Notes under the pieces: generated by a model
The model's input: the letters and a program-made list of their open reading frames with translations, nothing else
What the model was told of the DNA's origin: nothing
Database searches by the model: none
Made by a program: the position numbers and the translations under genes
Source of the DNA: Limonium bicolor
Taxonomy: Eukaryota; Streptophyta; Magnoliopsida; Caryophyllales; Plumbaginaceae
DNA: 64,000 nt
Reading direction: 5' to 3'
NCBI GenBank assembly: GCA_023374045.1
Contig: CM041782.1
Coordinates: forward strand, 249,951,882 to 250,015,881
In this document: positions 45,413-59,118 of the stretch, one piece after another
Layout of the letters: each line of letters opens with the position of its first letter
Position numbering within the stretch: position 1 is the stretch's first letter

Positions 45413-46804
45413 GCGAAAACCGCGAAATGTATGTTTTACGTGATAGGTGCGTAAACTACAATGCGCATAGCGCAAGAGAATTCGTTTTGATGGTTGATAC
45501 TTATGTTACATAAACATTTGTATTCACTCATTGTGTAATTGTGGTAAGTTGGGAAGTATGTATAGGAAAAGGAGTAGAGAAACTCCAGGGGAATGAGAAC
45601 CCCATTGGTAATAGTATGAGGAATGAGTATGTATGGGAGACGTGAGGAGTATAAATCGGTATGGAACCGATGTATGTAATGAGTATAAATCGGTATACAA
45701 CTGATGTATTTATGAGTATAAATTGGAGTATAGCAAACTAATGGGATGGTATACCCACGAATTTCTTAAGTATAGTAGTTGGAGAAGATGTAGTAATGCT
45801 GGATGAAATGATTAGTAAGTAAGTAAGTGAATCATGTGAATTGGAAAATGAATGTGCATGATTATGAGTAGCAAGATTAAAAAGATAGAAAATGAAATAA
45901 TGTTTGACAATCTGTCTGTTTGTATTGAGGTGGGAAGTGGAACTTGATTTGCTAGCGATCAAGGGAAGCCGAACACAAATTGGGGCGGAAGGATAATTCA
46001 ACACCAATGCTGATCACATTGGGGTTGAAGGACTCCGGAAGCTCCCCTAAGTGGCCACAATAATAACACTAGTAATAGGAATAATCATCATAAATTGAAA
46101 TTGGGAGATGTATGCAAGTTTTCAAAATGAATTTCTAAAACTATTTTGGTACAATGTTTTCTTCAAACTTGAGAATGAGGATCGGTTTTGAAACCGCTCC
46201 CACGGGCGCTAGTGGATCTTCCATGCCTAGGCACGGGTATCCGGTCGAAACCATAGGAGGAGAAGCTAGTTTTGAGTCGGTGGGAGTGTTGATTAGTTTT
46301 GAAACCACTACACCGGTCGTACGGTAACAGTGCGTGTTTTGTATTTTTCTAAGGGCACTAGGACAGCGTAGTCCCGAGTAAGTATGAGTAAGTATGAGTA
46401 AAGTAAGTATGAGTAAGTGCCTGAGGATCTCTATATGTGCAAATGAATTTGATCAGAACCAAAGGACCGTAGAGCCAGAAAGTGTAAGTGCTCAAGTCAT
46501 GACGGCCGTGAACCAGAAAGCGTAAGTGTTCAAACGTGACCGGTACCTGAGGGATCACTCTCCATTGGGGGAGGATTGTACCTAATTGTCTGCGGATGGA
46601 CCCCCTTGGAGAGAAGTAAAACGGATATTTTTGATTGCTATGCATGCAGTGACATGCTGTTTGGATGCGTAGTATGCATCATGTCAGACATTTGGAGTTT
46701 GACAAGCTATATGTAGAGGTCATAACCTTAGCATAAAGTATATGTACGAGTAACAGTATTAGATTCACCAACTTTGAGGGCAAAGTTCTTTAAGGGGGGT
46801 AGAT

Positions 46805-49800
46805 TGAAATACCCCAAACTTAAATATGGTGATTAGATTATCTTAATATGGTATTTAAGGGCCTAATAGTGCCTAAGTAATTTTTGGTAAAGAAAATAAA
46901 TCCAAAGAAAGGAGAAAAACGCTTAGAAAGCGGAAAACGCTAGAATGAGCGTTTAATTAACCATAAGAGGTACGAGACCTCGGTTATAGTATCGTAAGGA
47001 TTCCTAAGGCTTACTTATGCCTAATTAGTATACGGGAATGATTCCCGAAGAAACCGGATCCAAATAAGGTATTAAAACGCTAAAAGAGCTTAAGCGCACG
47101 TTTTTCGAGGAAACCCGAAAACGTGATTTTAAGTGGTCAAACGAACCCGTAAAAATTATAAATCATTAAATAACTATTATTAAGCATTAACGGAAGCTTA
47201 ATAGCCAATAAAAATAAAGAAACGAGAAAATTCCGGAAAACGGACCCGGTTAGTGAATAGTATCACAACCGGGTAAAATAACGAGCGTTTTCTGTAAAAG
47301 ACGAGAAACTGCTCCAGCTTAACAGCGTAGGTAGGGCCGATTTTTATGGGGTATTAATACCCTCTCTCACACTCAATTAAATACTACTCCCTCTCACACA
47401 CACTAGAAGACAAGAAAAACTAAAAGCAAAAAGTAAAAAGTACATTCCTTCCCTCTCTCCTCTATTCTCTTATTTCTCTACTCTCTCTCCAATTCCTTTC
47501 CCTCTCTCACGATGGAGCCCCCTCTCTGCAGACCACCCTTCTTCTCCCTTTGTAAGCCAACGATTTTGAAGCTCTCAAAATAGCTCCAATGGCTTCTCAC
47601 TTTCTTCCTCAAGCTCTAGCTCCATTTGAGCTCCAAATGTAAAATAAAATACATATTTGAACTCCTCTCTTCAAGCTCTACATTCCTATCTTTTCAAAAT
47701 CCGAAAATGAGCAACTTCATCTCCATGGGTTTTGAGCATTTGAAGAATAAAGGACACCATTTCGAAGCATGGAGTCTCCTCTTCCTCCTAAGGTAAAAAG
47801 TTTCAAGAAAAATCCATTTTTCCTTCATTCTCCATAGTAGCCGATTTTGGCCCCGTCTTGTAATGCCTTGTTTCTTCTTTGTTTGAGCTTGGTTCAACTC
47901 TCCAATGGTGGAGGAGCTCTCCTTTGTATTCAAGGCTTAAAAACCTCTCTGAAAAGCTCCAAGGTAAAAACCCTAACTAATGGTGATTTAAACCCTTCAT
48001 TGAATTAGTGGTGTTATAAGAGGTTAGAAGTTTAATTATGTTCTCTTTATGTAATTTGGGTGTTGGGATGGAGTTTGGTAACTCCATCCCCCACAAAATC
48101 GGTTTGAACAAGAAAGAGAGGAAGGAAGAAGAAATGGAAAAGAAAGAATGAAGTATAAGCTCAAGGTAAGAGCTCTTTCCTAATGTAAATTCTATTGCAT
48201 TAGAGTAATGGGAATGGGCAAAATATTTAAAGAACCGAAAACCTTGTACTAGTATTGAAAATTGTGAAGTTTGAGTATTTGAGGGCAAGTATATGAATTG
48301 AAGGCTTTGGAGCCAAGTGTAATGAGTATGTGTATTGGTATTGTGTTTGATGGGTAATGATGTAGTGAGTTGCTTTGTATGTGTGTGCTGGTAGAACCCT
48401 TGTGGTTTGGCTAGAATAGGAATGGATTTGATGAAAAGAGATGTGTGGAGAAGTAAGAGAAGTAGGTAGACTATGGCGAAATTTTGGTAAGAATTGTGCA
48501 TTAAAGAGTGTCTTGGTGAATGGGAGAACCAAGGTATGTATTGGGTTTAGTAGAGATGTTAAGTAGCTATGGGATGGTAATAGTAGTATGAGAAATAAGA
48601 AGATGAAAATCTGTAGCAAAGAGTATCAAAAACAATTGTAGAAACTAGTGAAAAACTAGTGTACAAGATTTTGTAAAAATAGAGTTGGAACTTGGGTGTA
48701 GGTAGTGTAATGGCTAGGGAATGAATTGGCATGGTAAGGAGAGGTATTTAGAATGCTTGGAATGGCAATGATTGAGGAGGTATTGGATGGGAGAATTGAA
48801 TGGTAAAATCTGTAGCATAAGGGTAACAAAAACTATTACATGTGTTGAAGAAGAAGTAAGGAAATTGTGTAAGTTGTTTGATGGATTTAGTAATGGATTT
48901 GGTGAGTGAATTAAGGTGAATTAGAGGATTTAATTAGTGTTTAAACATGTGAAAATGATTAGGAAAAGATTGGGTGAGAATGGAGGTGAATTTAGAATTC
49001 AAAGTAGATAATTAAAAGGGGTTCTGCAGCCGACCCACCCAGGCGACCTACCCTAGCCTGGGTCGGTCGGACTAAATTCTGTAGCCCGGGTGTTCTCTGC
49101 AGCCGACCCACCCAGGCGACCTACCCAGAGTGGGTCGGTCGGCCTTTATAAAAAAAAAATTTAAATTAAATTAAAATATACATACATGCATATATATATA
49201 AATATATATATATATATACTTATACCCATACATACATATATATATATACATACACACATATATATATGTGTATAAGTAAGACATTAGTGCTAGAATAATG
49301 AAGGAAAGAAAGTTAAGCACACAAGAGAAAAACTAAGAATAACGGGACAACGGGGTAAGTACGGGAGTAGTAATTATTTGTGTATCGTATGAACATAGTA
49401 TTAATAACAATTTTGGAAACATTAACAGTGGAACAAGTGTGAACCGAGGAACAAGGGAACACACGGTAAAGCTAACCCCGGTGAAAGGTATGATTTTCTC
49501 ATGCCCCGTATGCTAACCGAGTTACGTTGATTTGTGTGCTGTATGCCGGCTAATCAAGATTAAAGCATGAAAACGGTTTACTGCCTTTCATTGTATGTCT
49601 TGTTGTATGTTGCATGAGCTAACCTTTCTTGAATTGATTGTGTGGCTTTACTTGGTGCGTAGATCGACTCATAAATGAGTCTTGTTTGTAGTGACTCGTA
49701 GTAAGAGTCTTATTGCGAACTAATGGAACAATAGCAACGCACTAAGCTATCGAAACGATAAACGAAAACGTAACCCAATGAACTCACTAGAATGTGAGAG

Positions 49801-51202
49801 AGTGCACGAGAGTAATAACCTCCCGATAACGGTAGGAGAATCGAAGCGAACAATCCACAAACGATAAGTAGTGGAAGAATATAAGTAACCCCTATTAAAG
49901 GAATTAATCTTGGTGCAAAACATGAACCATGAGAGTAGTAAAGAATAATGAGGGATCTCCAAACCCCTTAGTAACTAGTCGACCCATTATGAGAGGTCCC
50001 GACTGATGTAAGTATGTCCCGAATATGAGAGTATCCGATATGTCGGGGAAACCCTTAAACCTGAGGATACTAGACGGTAGTAATTCCCTAAGCCAGTGGA
50101 GGTTATCGAGAGAGATACTTCTAGGCTAATCCGTGAGATTGTATTATACTCTGAGAGAAGAGTGTTGGGAATATGAGTACTCCGGTAGAACGGACATTGA
50201 GTATTTGAGGAGCTAAGCGTATAGCCCTCGTATTGTAGGTCCGGTGGCGAGTCTTCTGTATGACTCCGCCCGGCGGCCAAAGTAATGAGTATTGAGTATT
50301 GCGTACGTATGAGTAAAGTAAGGGTATTGAGTACGAAGCGAGTATGAGTATGTAATGAGTACCGAGTATTGAGTATGTATGAGTAAGTATTGAGTAACGA
50401 GTACGTATGAGTAAGTAAGGAGTATTGAGTAATGAGTGTGCACAAGTGTAGTAACGAGTACGGAGTAAGGAACGTGTACGAGTAAGGTATCGAACATGGA
50501 GTGTTGAGTATGTAAGAGTAAGGAGTAGGTATGAGTAGAGTAGCGAATATCGAATTTAGTACGAAGAGTAATGAATGAATAACAAATACGAATGGTTGAC
50601 TATCGAATTGTCTTCCTTAGTAAGTATTGAATTTGTATGTGTACGTAAGTATTGTTGTTTGTATTGTTGTAGCATGAGTATGTATGTATGCATGTAAATG
50701 AACTCCATGTATATTCGACCCAAAGTAGTCGATGTACCGCGGTTAGCACGCGGTATATGCGAAAGTCATATTCAGCGTAAGCTGACCCCCTCGGGGGACC
50801 GTTTTTAGTATCCAGGTACTCGAAGCTGGCCACCGTTCGAGAGAGTAGGACGGGGACTGCTATGTAAGCACGGGTAGCTGTATAAAGGGGATTGTACTTG
50901 TAAAGTATTGTGGAATTGGAAGTCCAAACTGTAACGGTGAATTAAGGATTGTAGTATACTCGGTATAGTATGGTATTGAAGTGTATTTGAATTATGGATT
51001 GGTATGCAAAGGAAAGTATTGTATTGTGTAGAGCACTCGGTATGTTCATATTCATCAGACCGATAGTATGTTGTATTGTAACTCGCCTTGTTAGTCACGT
51101 GGGTGACTAACGGCATTGTACACCCGCCGTTGAGTAAGTAGTATCCGCTGCGAAGGTAAGTATTTGTACAGTAATGACGGTAATAGCGGTAGGGGTGTTA
51201 CA
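46805..51202 (+). repeat. F 3' LTR (4398 bp)
   Basis: Partner of 37246-41574. The first ~2.8 kb is nearly identical to the 5' LTR, with a shorter (AT)n; the final ~1.5 kb is about 80 bp longer owing to many short indels. Contains the GC-rich units (49024-49143), stem-loop cluster (50714-50860) and G-box palindrome (51090-51111). Confidence 0.92.
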
Positions 51203-54200
51203 CATTTATTGTGTAATTTATTTTGCAAGTTCAGGGTTGTAATAAGGCCATGTCATTAGGCCATTTTAATTTAAGTTTATAAGCTTATTTAGTTTTATTT
51301 ATGCTTATAATTAAAATTGGGGCCAATTCGTAAACACTAGGAATTTAGAAAGTCGTGGGCTTAATTTAGAGGAGTTTAGGGTTTTTAAATGAATTTAATA
51401 AAAATTATAACATTTTATAAAGTTTTGGGTCAAAATTGTAAAAATAGAAAAGTATGGGGTATTGTTGGTAATTACTGAAAGTTTGAGTCCCAATTGGTAT
51501 TAGAAGTCAAAGTTGACTATATAGGAGGCTTTGACCAACTTTGGAGAATTTTAGAAATTAAAATACTACCTTATAATAAGATACTTATTAAATTGTAAAA
51601 GATTTATAAGACTTGGGGTGGTATTGTGATTTCCGAAAACTTGGGGGTACTAAGAGGAGTTTAGTACAAACCTTAGGTTATTAGGAATTTTTAGGAATTG
51701 ATTTGGTTAAATTTGGAGTTAATATGAATTAAATAAGTATAATATAAGGTATTTCATAATATTGTTACAAATGGGTAACACATGTGGTAAAATCGAGATT
51801 TAGAGAAAGTATAAGGTTAGGAATAATGTTTATAACCTTTTGGTATAGTTTGGTGATTTTTGGAATTATATACAAGGTTTTATAAGGACATATGTATAAT
51901 ATATGATTTTAATGGAATTAGAAAACTATATGTTATAAAGAGGGGAAATTGGTGAATATAGAAAGTTAAGTGGTGGAAAAATAATTTAAATAGACCATGG
52001 GGTCTGTTCGGTTATTTTGAGAAAATATAACCATGGGTTATAATTATATTAAGGAATAAGGATTATAATATAAGGTATATACTATAAGTATAACAAGGAA
52101 ATATAATTTGGGGTTGAGTTGTAAATTATGGAAGTTTGGTGGGAATTAATTAATACTGAGAGTTTTAAGGGCTGTTTGGTATTTATTAGCAATATATAAC
52201 TATAAGTTATAATTGTCTTGATGACATAGTTGTCAAATATATGTTATATAACTATAATATAACATGGTATAAATTATGTTGTGGATTTTGTAAATAATTA
52301 AGGAACATAGGTGCTGTTCGGAAATATTAATATTTTTGAATGAAATTTATAATATGGTTTTAAGTGTTATAAGAGGTATAACATTTATAATATAAGAGGT
52401 ATTCATTAAAAGGAATGAATATATATTATAAAGACTTCCATATAACGAATAAGTCCCATAATTCATATATACAAATAAATATATGTTATGGAGTAGATAA
52501 ATATAATATGGTTTAATGGCCATGTAATATCATAATTAAAATGATATACGGTAAAGGGAAAAAGGAATTACAAACATTAGATATGGAAGTTCTAATGTTA
52601 GGAGTGTACATGGAAATGAGGATTTATATAATCCAAAAGTACTGTTACATATGAATTATACTCCATTAAATGTGGGAAAACAAACCTTAGGAAAATAAAT
52701 ACTAAGGCGAAATGTATAATGCATGATTAAGAATTATACATACAATGTAGAAACAAACTACATGATATACAAGGGTATATTAAGTTACATGCGATAACAA
52801 AAGTTCAACTATAAAGTATTAATATACTCGACGTAACCACGCATGTGATATAGCGTTTTCCTAATCCCGAGTTAAACCGAAAACCCGACAAACGTTATTA
52901 GTTAACAGCGGGGAATAAACCGGGGTAGATTAATAACGGTACGGGGTGCCGTAGTGTATTGTTAATATGAGATGCTGATGCATAGTGTGATGCATGTTGA
53001 TAGATTGTTAGAGGCGTCTCGAGGATCTCCAGAGACTTTAGCTGATTCATACTCCACCGTAATACTCAGCAGTGTGAACGGTATGTTATTTATGTGGCTT
53101 GATTGTCTCTGAGGATTTCCTCAGTTCAGACATTGTGTGAAAATCTGTGATAAGATTGAATGTCTGCTTGTGTGAATTAATATGCTTGAGTTGAGTATTA
53201 ATGCTGCTTTATTATTACTGTTGTGCGATAACAGTACCGTTCGTATATATGAACATATTATAAAACGAACTAGCGGCAATGATGCTATCTTATATGTGTA
53301 ATATAAGGAACGTAAGTAAAATGTTGTAGCATTAGGATAATAAGATATATAAAATATCTGAGACTTATATACGGAGCATTGGCCTCTTTAACGCCGCTCT
53401 CGTATCTAGCACTGGATCCCGAGTCGACATACTCAGGATTGGACTACGACCTTGGTCTGTTGTGTTAGAAAAAAAGAAAGAATAGTAAAGCGATGCGATG
53501 GTATAGATAAGTTTATCAAGGATGTGGCTCTTGCTGTGAACTATGATCCATTAACGATACTAGGACACCGTGTGGTAGCCGTAAGTATCTGGATAAATTT
53601 CCAACGAACTACAGATTGTTCGTAGGACGGAGACTCTACCGCTGGAGTGGCTATTGCCGTGGGTGACCCGCCATAAGAGATGGGTAACTTAGAGACACGT
53701 CGTTCTAACGAGACGTTGTCATTAGACATGGCTGAACAATTACGAACGACTATATTAACTCGTACATTAGGCGAACATTATTTGGGCTTGCATGCCAAAG
53801 ACGAGAGTTCATACTCGTTTATGATTCTCGTTACTTCGCCTTGTTGTTCATTGGTTGTGCTTTGTGGTTATGTGTGGTATGTTGGTGGATTTGTTTGAAC
53901 GAGCCATTGTGCTCATATTGTGTGTTGTGAACTGGTTGTGTCGAGTCACCGTACTCATGTGTGGATTGTGGTTGGGTGTCTGGTCGAGTGAGTCGCTGAA
54001 CTCAATTATGAAATATTAAGTGTTTGCTGGAATGGAGTCTCTGTACTCATATAAGCGCTGTAAACGCTTTCAGTGGTTTATTACGATGCGTTGTGTGAAG
54101 CCGGGGGCTTGTTTGTTGTTTGAGATTACTGCAATATATATTGTTGTTTTACAGTTTCAACATTGAACTATTTGTATGGAAACGAATTGCATACTCTCGA

Positions 54201-54637
54201 CCAAATAACTGAATGGTCCGAGGGTGCATGACAGTCAGGTAATAACATACTCAGCAGGGGCTGATTCCATACCACAAACTACCATTTTTGCAGGTATGCA
54301 ACTTCCGGTGTCGGCAAAGAGAGTGACGCGCTGGGTAGTTTGATTACAGTTATTTAAACATGCACTGTTGCATCTTAGTACGAACCTAGAAACATGTATA
54401 GGTTTTGGATACGTAGAAAGCTCACTGTGAATGTATTTTATATTGGTTTTGGGAGTTTAGATCTATCTCTTGTTGTCACTGCGAGAAAATGTTTCGTATT
54501 TAAGAGCTTATCAGGAAGCACGTTATTACTCGTATGGGCGAGCAAGAACGGTGACCAGTAGTCAATTGTTGAGATTACCGCTGCGATTATATTGTCAAGT
54601 AAGATGATTAGGAGCCGAATAGAGTAGGGGTGTTACA
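51203..54637 (+). mobile_element. Element E 5' LTR, second segment
   Basis: Continues E's LTR after TRIM and F; 51203-51207 (CATTT) duplicates 36792-36796. It ends GGGGTGTTACA at 54637 just before a PBS, so with 35163-36796 it forms a ~5.1 kb 5' LTR. 51300-52800 is AT-rich without genes. A partial stem-loop cluster (54194-54330) keeps CAGC/GCTG and 'tttttgcaggtatg' but has lost the CCCC/GGGG stem. 'accgctgcg' lies about 65 bp from the end. Confidence 0.82.
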
Positions 54638-56782
54638 AAAGTGGTATCAGAGCGGAGTACCGCTCTGATGACAAGATATAGTAGGATTTATACAGTGAGC
54701 ATAGGTTTTGGGAATACGGGAAACGTTGTGAGGATACGTGACCTTGCGGGGTTGATGCAATGCTTAAAGCTTGCACACCATAACCGTGGAGGCACTTCAA
54801 TAATAAATGACCGAAACTACGGTATTAGACCAAGTAAAGGTCTAACCCGTCCTCTTGACTTATGTCAGAGAGAGGTCAGGGTAACAGTACTAAGGAAGAA
54901 CACGGAGCAGCGGAAGGTGGTGAAGGTCCAACAACCCCAAGTAACGCGAAGATGGCATGAACCACTCGCACTTGATGGGAGAGCATCCCGGAAAATTTGC
55001 CATGGTACCCCACCCGCCGCAGCCCGTATCCCGAGTACTATCTAGTGAGGCAATGAAATGAGAAACACCACGGAGATAACTCTCCTGATCGGAAGGACCC
55101 GATGTGGATGCTAAGAAGATTATGTTAAATGTAGAAAATAAGACTTTGTGTTTTGATGTAATGCTTAGGACCGGGGGCCCTGGTAATGACATAATGTCTA
55201 CCATACGAGGATGTGATAAATAATGGACCGAGTTTAAGGAGAAAATTCCCTGTAGGACTAATGGGGCTAACTTGCTATGAGCAAAGCAACCCTGTCCTAT
55301 ATCCAAGAAAACACTGGTCAGTGCGCTTGGGGGAAAAGGAAGTGGAAACGACGAGTAATGATTAGTTTAAAGATATGTAATAGATGGAAGGAATTATCTT
55401 TTTGAAGTCTCACCCGAAGCGAGTAACTCTAAACCATGCAACACTGAAGGTTCAAGATGGCCCGACGTGCATGAGGAGAAATCTTGAGAACTGTAGGAAC
55501 AAGAACTCGTCAAATTGCTATCATGCAACCTCGTGAGGAAAGTAAGACTTCATTACCATGACAAGCTTGTGGGAACGAGTGCGGGAGTGAGACTATATAA
55601 ATTTGAATAAGAACTTTTGACTTGAACAGGAACCTGACTAGGGAATAGCACTACACTGACACACCGTACCGGTGGCGCAGGCTGCATGGCGCACTTGCCA
55701 CTGCAAGTGCCACACTAACCAAAGTACTAAATTTCAACCTACCTTGCGCACTTGCTACAGCAAGTGCAGCGATAGTAAACTAACCCTAAAAGACGTGGTG
55801 GTCCAGGCGGTTACCAATAAAACACTAAATCTTACGTAAGTCCGTAATGCAATAAAGCAGGACACAACCTTCTTAAGGGCAGGGGTACGAAACCCTTGGG
55901 TTTGAGGTCGATAGAACCTCGAGAAGACCTAGCCGGTCTGACCATTAAACCAAAAAAAAAACAATACACCATTTAGTAGAATATTAAAAGGGGAGTGAAC
56001 GAGAATAACAATAATTAGTGCCTACAAGTCTAACCCCAGTGCCGGTATGGACATTAAACGTCAATCATTACCGGTGGGGAGTGACGGGTCTTCAGGACCA
56101 ATATAACCATATTTAGAAAGTGCGTGACACTCGTGGTTAAACCACTACAAAAAAAAATTTAATAGGCAGATGTGACGTTGAGCTATATGATTCAACTTAA
56201 AAAAAAATTTAATAGGCGATGTGAACGTGCAATAAAAAGGGGGCCGATGTAATGCCCGCACCACACGCACCGGAGGTGTTGTTGATCCAGTATGCTGCTA
56301 GACTCCCGTATGGAGGGCAGTGGATATAAACTAAAAAGTGAAAATTGCCTGATGACGGAAGATACCGCTACCTCAAAGAGGATGGAGGAAATATGAGTTG
56401 AATAAGAGTAAGGACTACACAATGAAGACGAATGATTAGAACCAACTAGGAATAAATTAAACAACAAGACTAACAATCATTTCACTATCAGAATAAGTAT
56501 TGAGTCTGAATATCGTATGACATAGGCCTACAGAAGGATATCTTAATACCACCAAAGTGACCCAAAACTAGGGGAACAAGTGATGAATCACAAGTACTGA
56601 TTAATATCAGACTAACAGGACTACCATAAGACAGGGGAAACACGAGGTGTCAACCTTCATCATAGAGTCCGAAACACCATAGGGTGTAACCCAATAGATT
56701 GGGTGGAGTTCGAATACTGAAAACTCAGATCTGAAGGCGTTAACAGCCTAGGAGTGAACGGGAGAGGTAATAAGTAGTTACT
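54638..56782 (+). mobile_element. E internal region, truncated by G
   Basis: Starts with a PBS stem-loop (54642-54669). At 54862-54960 an ATG opens a 32-codon frame beginning MSERGQGNSTKEEHG. Its stop overlaps (ATGA) the start of a second frame, shifted by one base, that runs to 55061. This may be a decayed gag start, but no domain is recognisable. Two hairpins GCACTTGC/GCAAGTGC occur at 55691-55710 and 55748-55767. A duplicated 'aaaaaaaatttaataggc' lies at about 56150-56216. The rest, including the pol region and 3' LTR, is cut off by G. Confidence 0.75.
54642..54669 (+). promoter_or_regulatory. PBS (tRNA-iMet) with overlapping stem-loop, element E
   Basis: PBS 54642-54653. Arms ATCAGAGCGG and CCGCTCTGAT, loop AGTA. 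The ninth pair is G-C, where B and F have A-T. Confidence 0.92.
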
Positions 56783-57729
56783 TGAAATACCCCAAATTCA
56801 GATATGGTGTTCAAATGAGAAACTACGATATAAGAGGCTAAATAATGCCTTAGAAACATTAAGAAACATTTCTATCAAAGAAAATATAAGGAAACACCAA
56901 AAGAGCAGTTTTGACAAAAACGTGCTCTAAGCTTGGAGAGACATGGGAGAGTACCCAAATATTGTCCTAAGACCTTAGTAATATCCTAATGGTCATTTTA
57001 AGTCAATTACCAAAGAAAACCAAGCTTGAAAACAAGTTAAAACACAAAATGTGCTTTAAGGAGTCTTAAAGCACGTTTTTGAAAAATTGTCTTGTAAATG
57101 AGTTTTGAATGGCTAAATGTCCATCATTACTCTTTAATTAATATGTGTACTATATAGTATCACATTTGGAGGCCTATATCAATGGGAAATCAAAAATTTC
57201 ACAACAATGTGCCTTGTTTATGATGAATAGTGAATTAATTAAGCTAGTTTATAACATAAGTCTATATAAGTGAGACATTTGGTCAACAAAGACTTAATTA
57301 CCCTCATTCATAAAAAGGGGGCCGGTTTTTTAAGTGTGACTCACCACACTTATCTAACTAAGTAAAGAGAAAGCAAAAACAAGTAAGTTATAAAGTAAAA
57401 ACACTATTCACCTTTTAAGATAAATATCACATTTTACTTACCTCTCTCCTCACTTCTTCATTCTCCCTTGTTTCCCCATGATTTCTTGCTCTCTTTCTCT
57501 TCTCCATTAACGTGAAGCTCCTCTCCATGCTAGCTCCACTTTCTCTTGCACACAACTTGCTCATTTTAGCTCCAAATCCAAAACAAAATACATATTCTTC
57601 TTAGTTAGCTCAAGCTCCTCCTTTCTATCTTTTCAAAACTTCAAGAGCTTCATTTTGGTGCCAAGTCAAACCACCATTAGAGGAGGAAATTCAAGTTTGG
57701 AGACTCCATTGGCATCTCCATTCTCTTAA

Positions 57730-58090
57730 GGTAAAGAAAGTGTAAGAAAATCTAGGTTTCCACTATTTTCTTCACATGTCCGAAAATATATACTCATGGA
57801 ACTCCATGTTTATGCCTTGTTCTAGCTTGTTTCTACTCTTCAAAGGAGAGAGGAGGTCCTTCTTGCTTCATATCCAAGTTGTCTTGAGAAACCAAGGTAA
57901 AACAATCACATTAATACCTTAAAACATATTTTTAACCTAGGGTTTGTTCCTTAGGGTTAATGTGTTATCTAGTACTCATTGGAGTCATTGGATATTGGTT
58001 AGAACATTGGCAAGGAGAATCACATTGGTGACCGAGATTGAACAAAGAAAACCTAAGGAGAAAATCTTTTAAGCTTGTGAGAAAACAAGG
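57730..58090 (+). promoter_or_regulatory. Ladder of three splice-donor-like sites in G LTR
   Basis: AAG|GTAAAG, AAG|GTAAAA and AAG|GTAAAT at spacings of 166 and 193 bp, beginning 947 bp from the LTR start, just downstream of a pyrimidine-rich zone, as in E and F. Confidence 0.45.
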
Positions 58091-59118
58091 TAAATTACTT
58101 ACCTTAAGGTGTTTTGTTGTTTAAGGGAATGAGATGTAGGTATATGATGAGTTTAGTGTAGAGTTTATATTGGGAAGGTGTTATATTAAACCTAGGAGAA
58201 ACAATGACTATACTTGTGAACTTGTGACTAAGGAGCAAATGAGAAAAGAGATAGTTTAAGAATATAAAGGTGAAGTACAAGAAGCATTTTATTTCAATGG
58301 GAGCCTTGTTGAGTGTATTCGCAGGTTGAAGGCAAATATATGTGGAAATTCAGTGGTTAAGATTATTGTCATTTAAGGGCCTAAGTGCCAAGCATTTTAA
58401 GTTTAAGCACTATATGATGATGTGGTGTGGTTTTGGTGTAAATTGGGTGTTAAGTGTTGTGGTGAGAATTTGGGTGATGTTGGTTGTTTGATGGAGAAAA
58501 ACCATGTGTTAGGAAGTACTATATACTAGAGAACCCATGGCAAAATTTAAAGGAGAGTTTAAGTGTTTAAGATATTCTAAGGGAATCTAATGACTAAGGA
58601 AGTACTAGGAATGTTCTATAGGTTGTCTTGATGAAAAAGGGTGAAGTTAAGGTGTTTTAATGACTTATAATGACTTAGGTATCACCATGGAAGATTTAGG
58701 AAACAAGAGAATGTATTTGTGTGTTTAGGACTTAGGTAAATGTTGGTGCACAACTAGGAAGGAAATAATGTGTTGATGGTGGAAGTTTAAACTTGTTAAG
58801 GAACTTTAAGTAAATGCTTAAGAGAGTTTTAGATAGTGAAAGATGCTTGGGAGATGATGTTATAGTGGTGAGGAAAACATTTGGCATAGTGGTTACATTA
58901 GGTATGAACCACCACCTAGAAACCTAGAGGGAAGCATTACAAGTGTGGCATTATTACAAGGAAAATGTATAATGATTAAGGTGAAACTTGGTGAATGATT
59001 TAATGTGTTTGGAGGATGCTCTAAGGTGGGTTTAAGAGTCTAAATGATGTTAGGACATATTGGATGGCTTGAGAAAGGTTTAGAAAAGATTTGGCAAAGT
59101 TTGGGCATGATTTAGTGG

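Larger units (their letters stand above)
41575..46804 (+). mobile_element. F internal region: non-coding, structured leader, doubled PPT
   Basis: 5.2 kb with no retroviral domain in any frame. The leader has the doubled 'aataccgagtt' and a TAGCGT/ACGCTA hairpin. At 41973 an ATG opens a 23-codon frame starting MGRHASQSREP, shared at its start with B. A 9-bp hairpin GCACTTGCC/GGCAAGTGC sits at 42458-42478. The D insertion site is intact at 43717-43721. PPT 12-mer AAGGGGGGTAGA occurs twice, at 45401-45412 and at the 3' LTR border 46792-46803. 45480-46790 is rich in 'gagtataa' and 'aagtaagta' simple repeats. Confidence 0.88.
37246..51202 (+). mobile_element. Element F: complete LARD
   Basis: 13,957 bp. 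5' LTR 37246-41574, PBS 41580-41591, non-coding interior 41575-46804, PPT 46792-46803, 3' LTR 46805-51202. LTRs start TGAAATACCCC and end GGGGTGTTACA. After the 3' LTR comes CATTTATTG with no PBS, which confirms it as the downstream LTR. No perfect 5-bp target duplication flanks F; ACTAT lies left and CATTT right. It is inserted at the right edge of the TRIM in E's LTR. Confidence 0.93.

Noticed and set aside
54890..55306. 138-codon minus-strand frame in E interior
   Set aside because: Antisense, no recognisable domain and no matching frame in F or B. It is a shadow of the leader region.
56142..56216. CACTA-transposon end ('cactacaaaaaaaa' with a duplicated block)
   Set aside because: There is no matching inverted end or 3-bp target duplication, and the similarity is just CACTACA plus an A-run.
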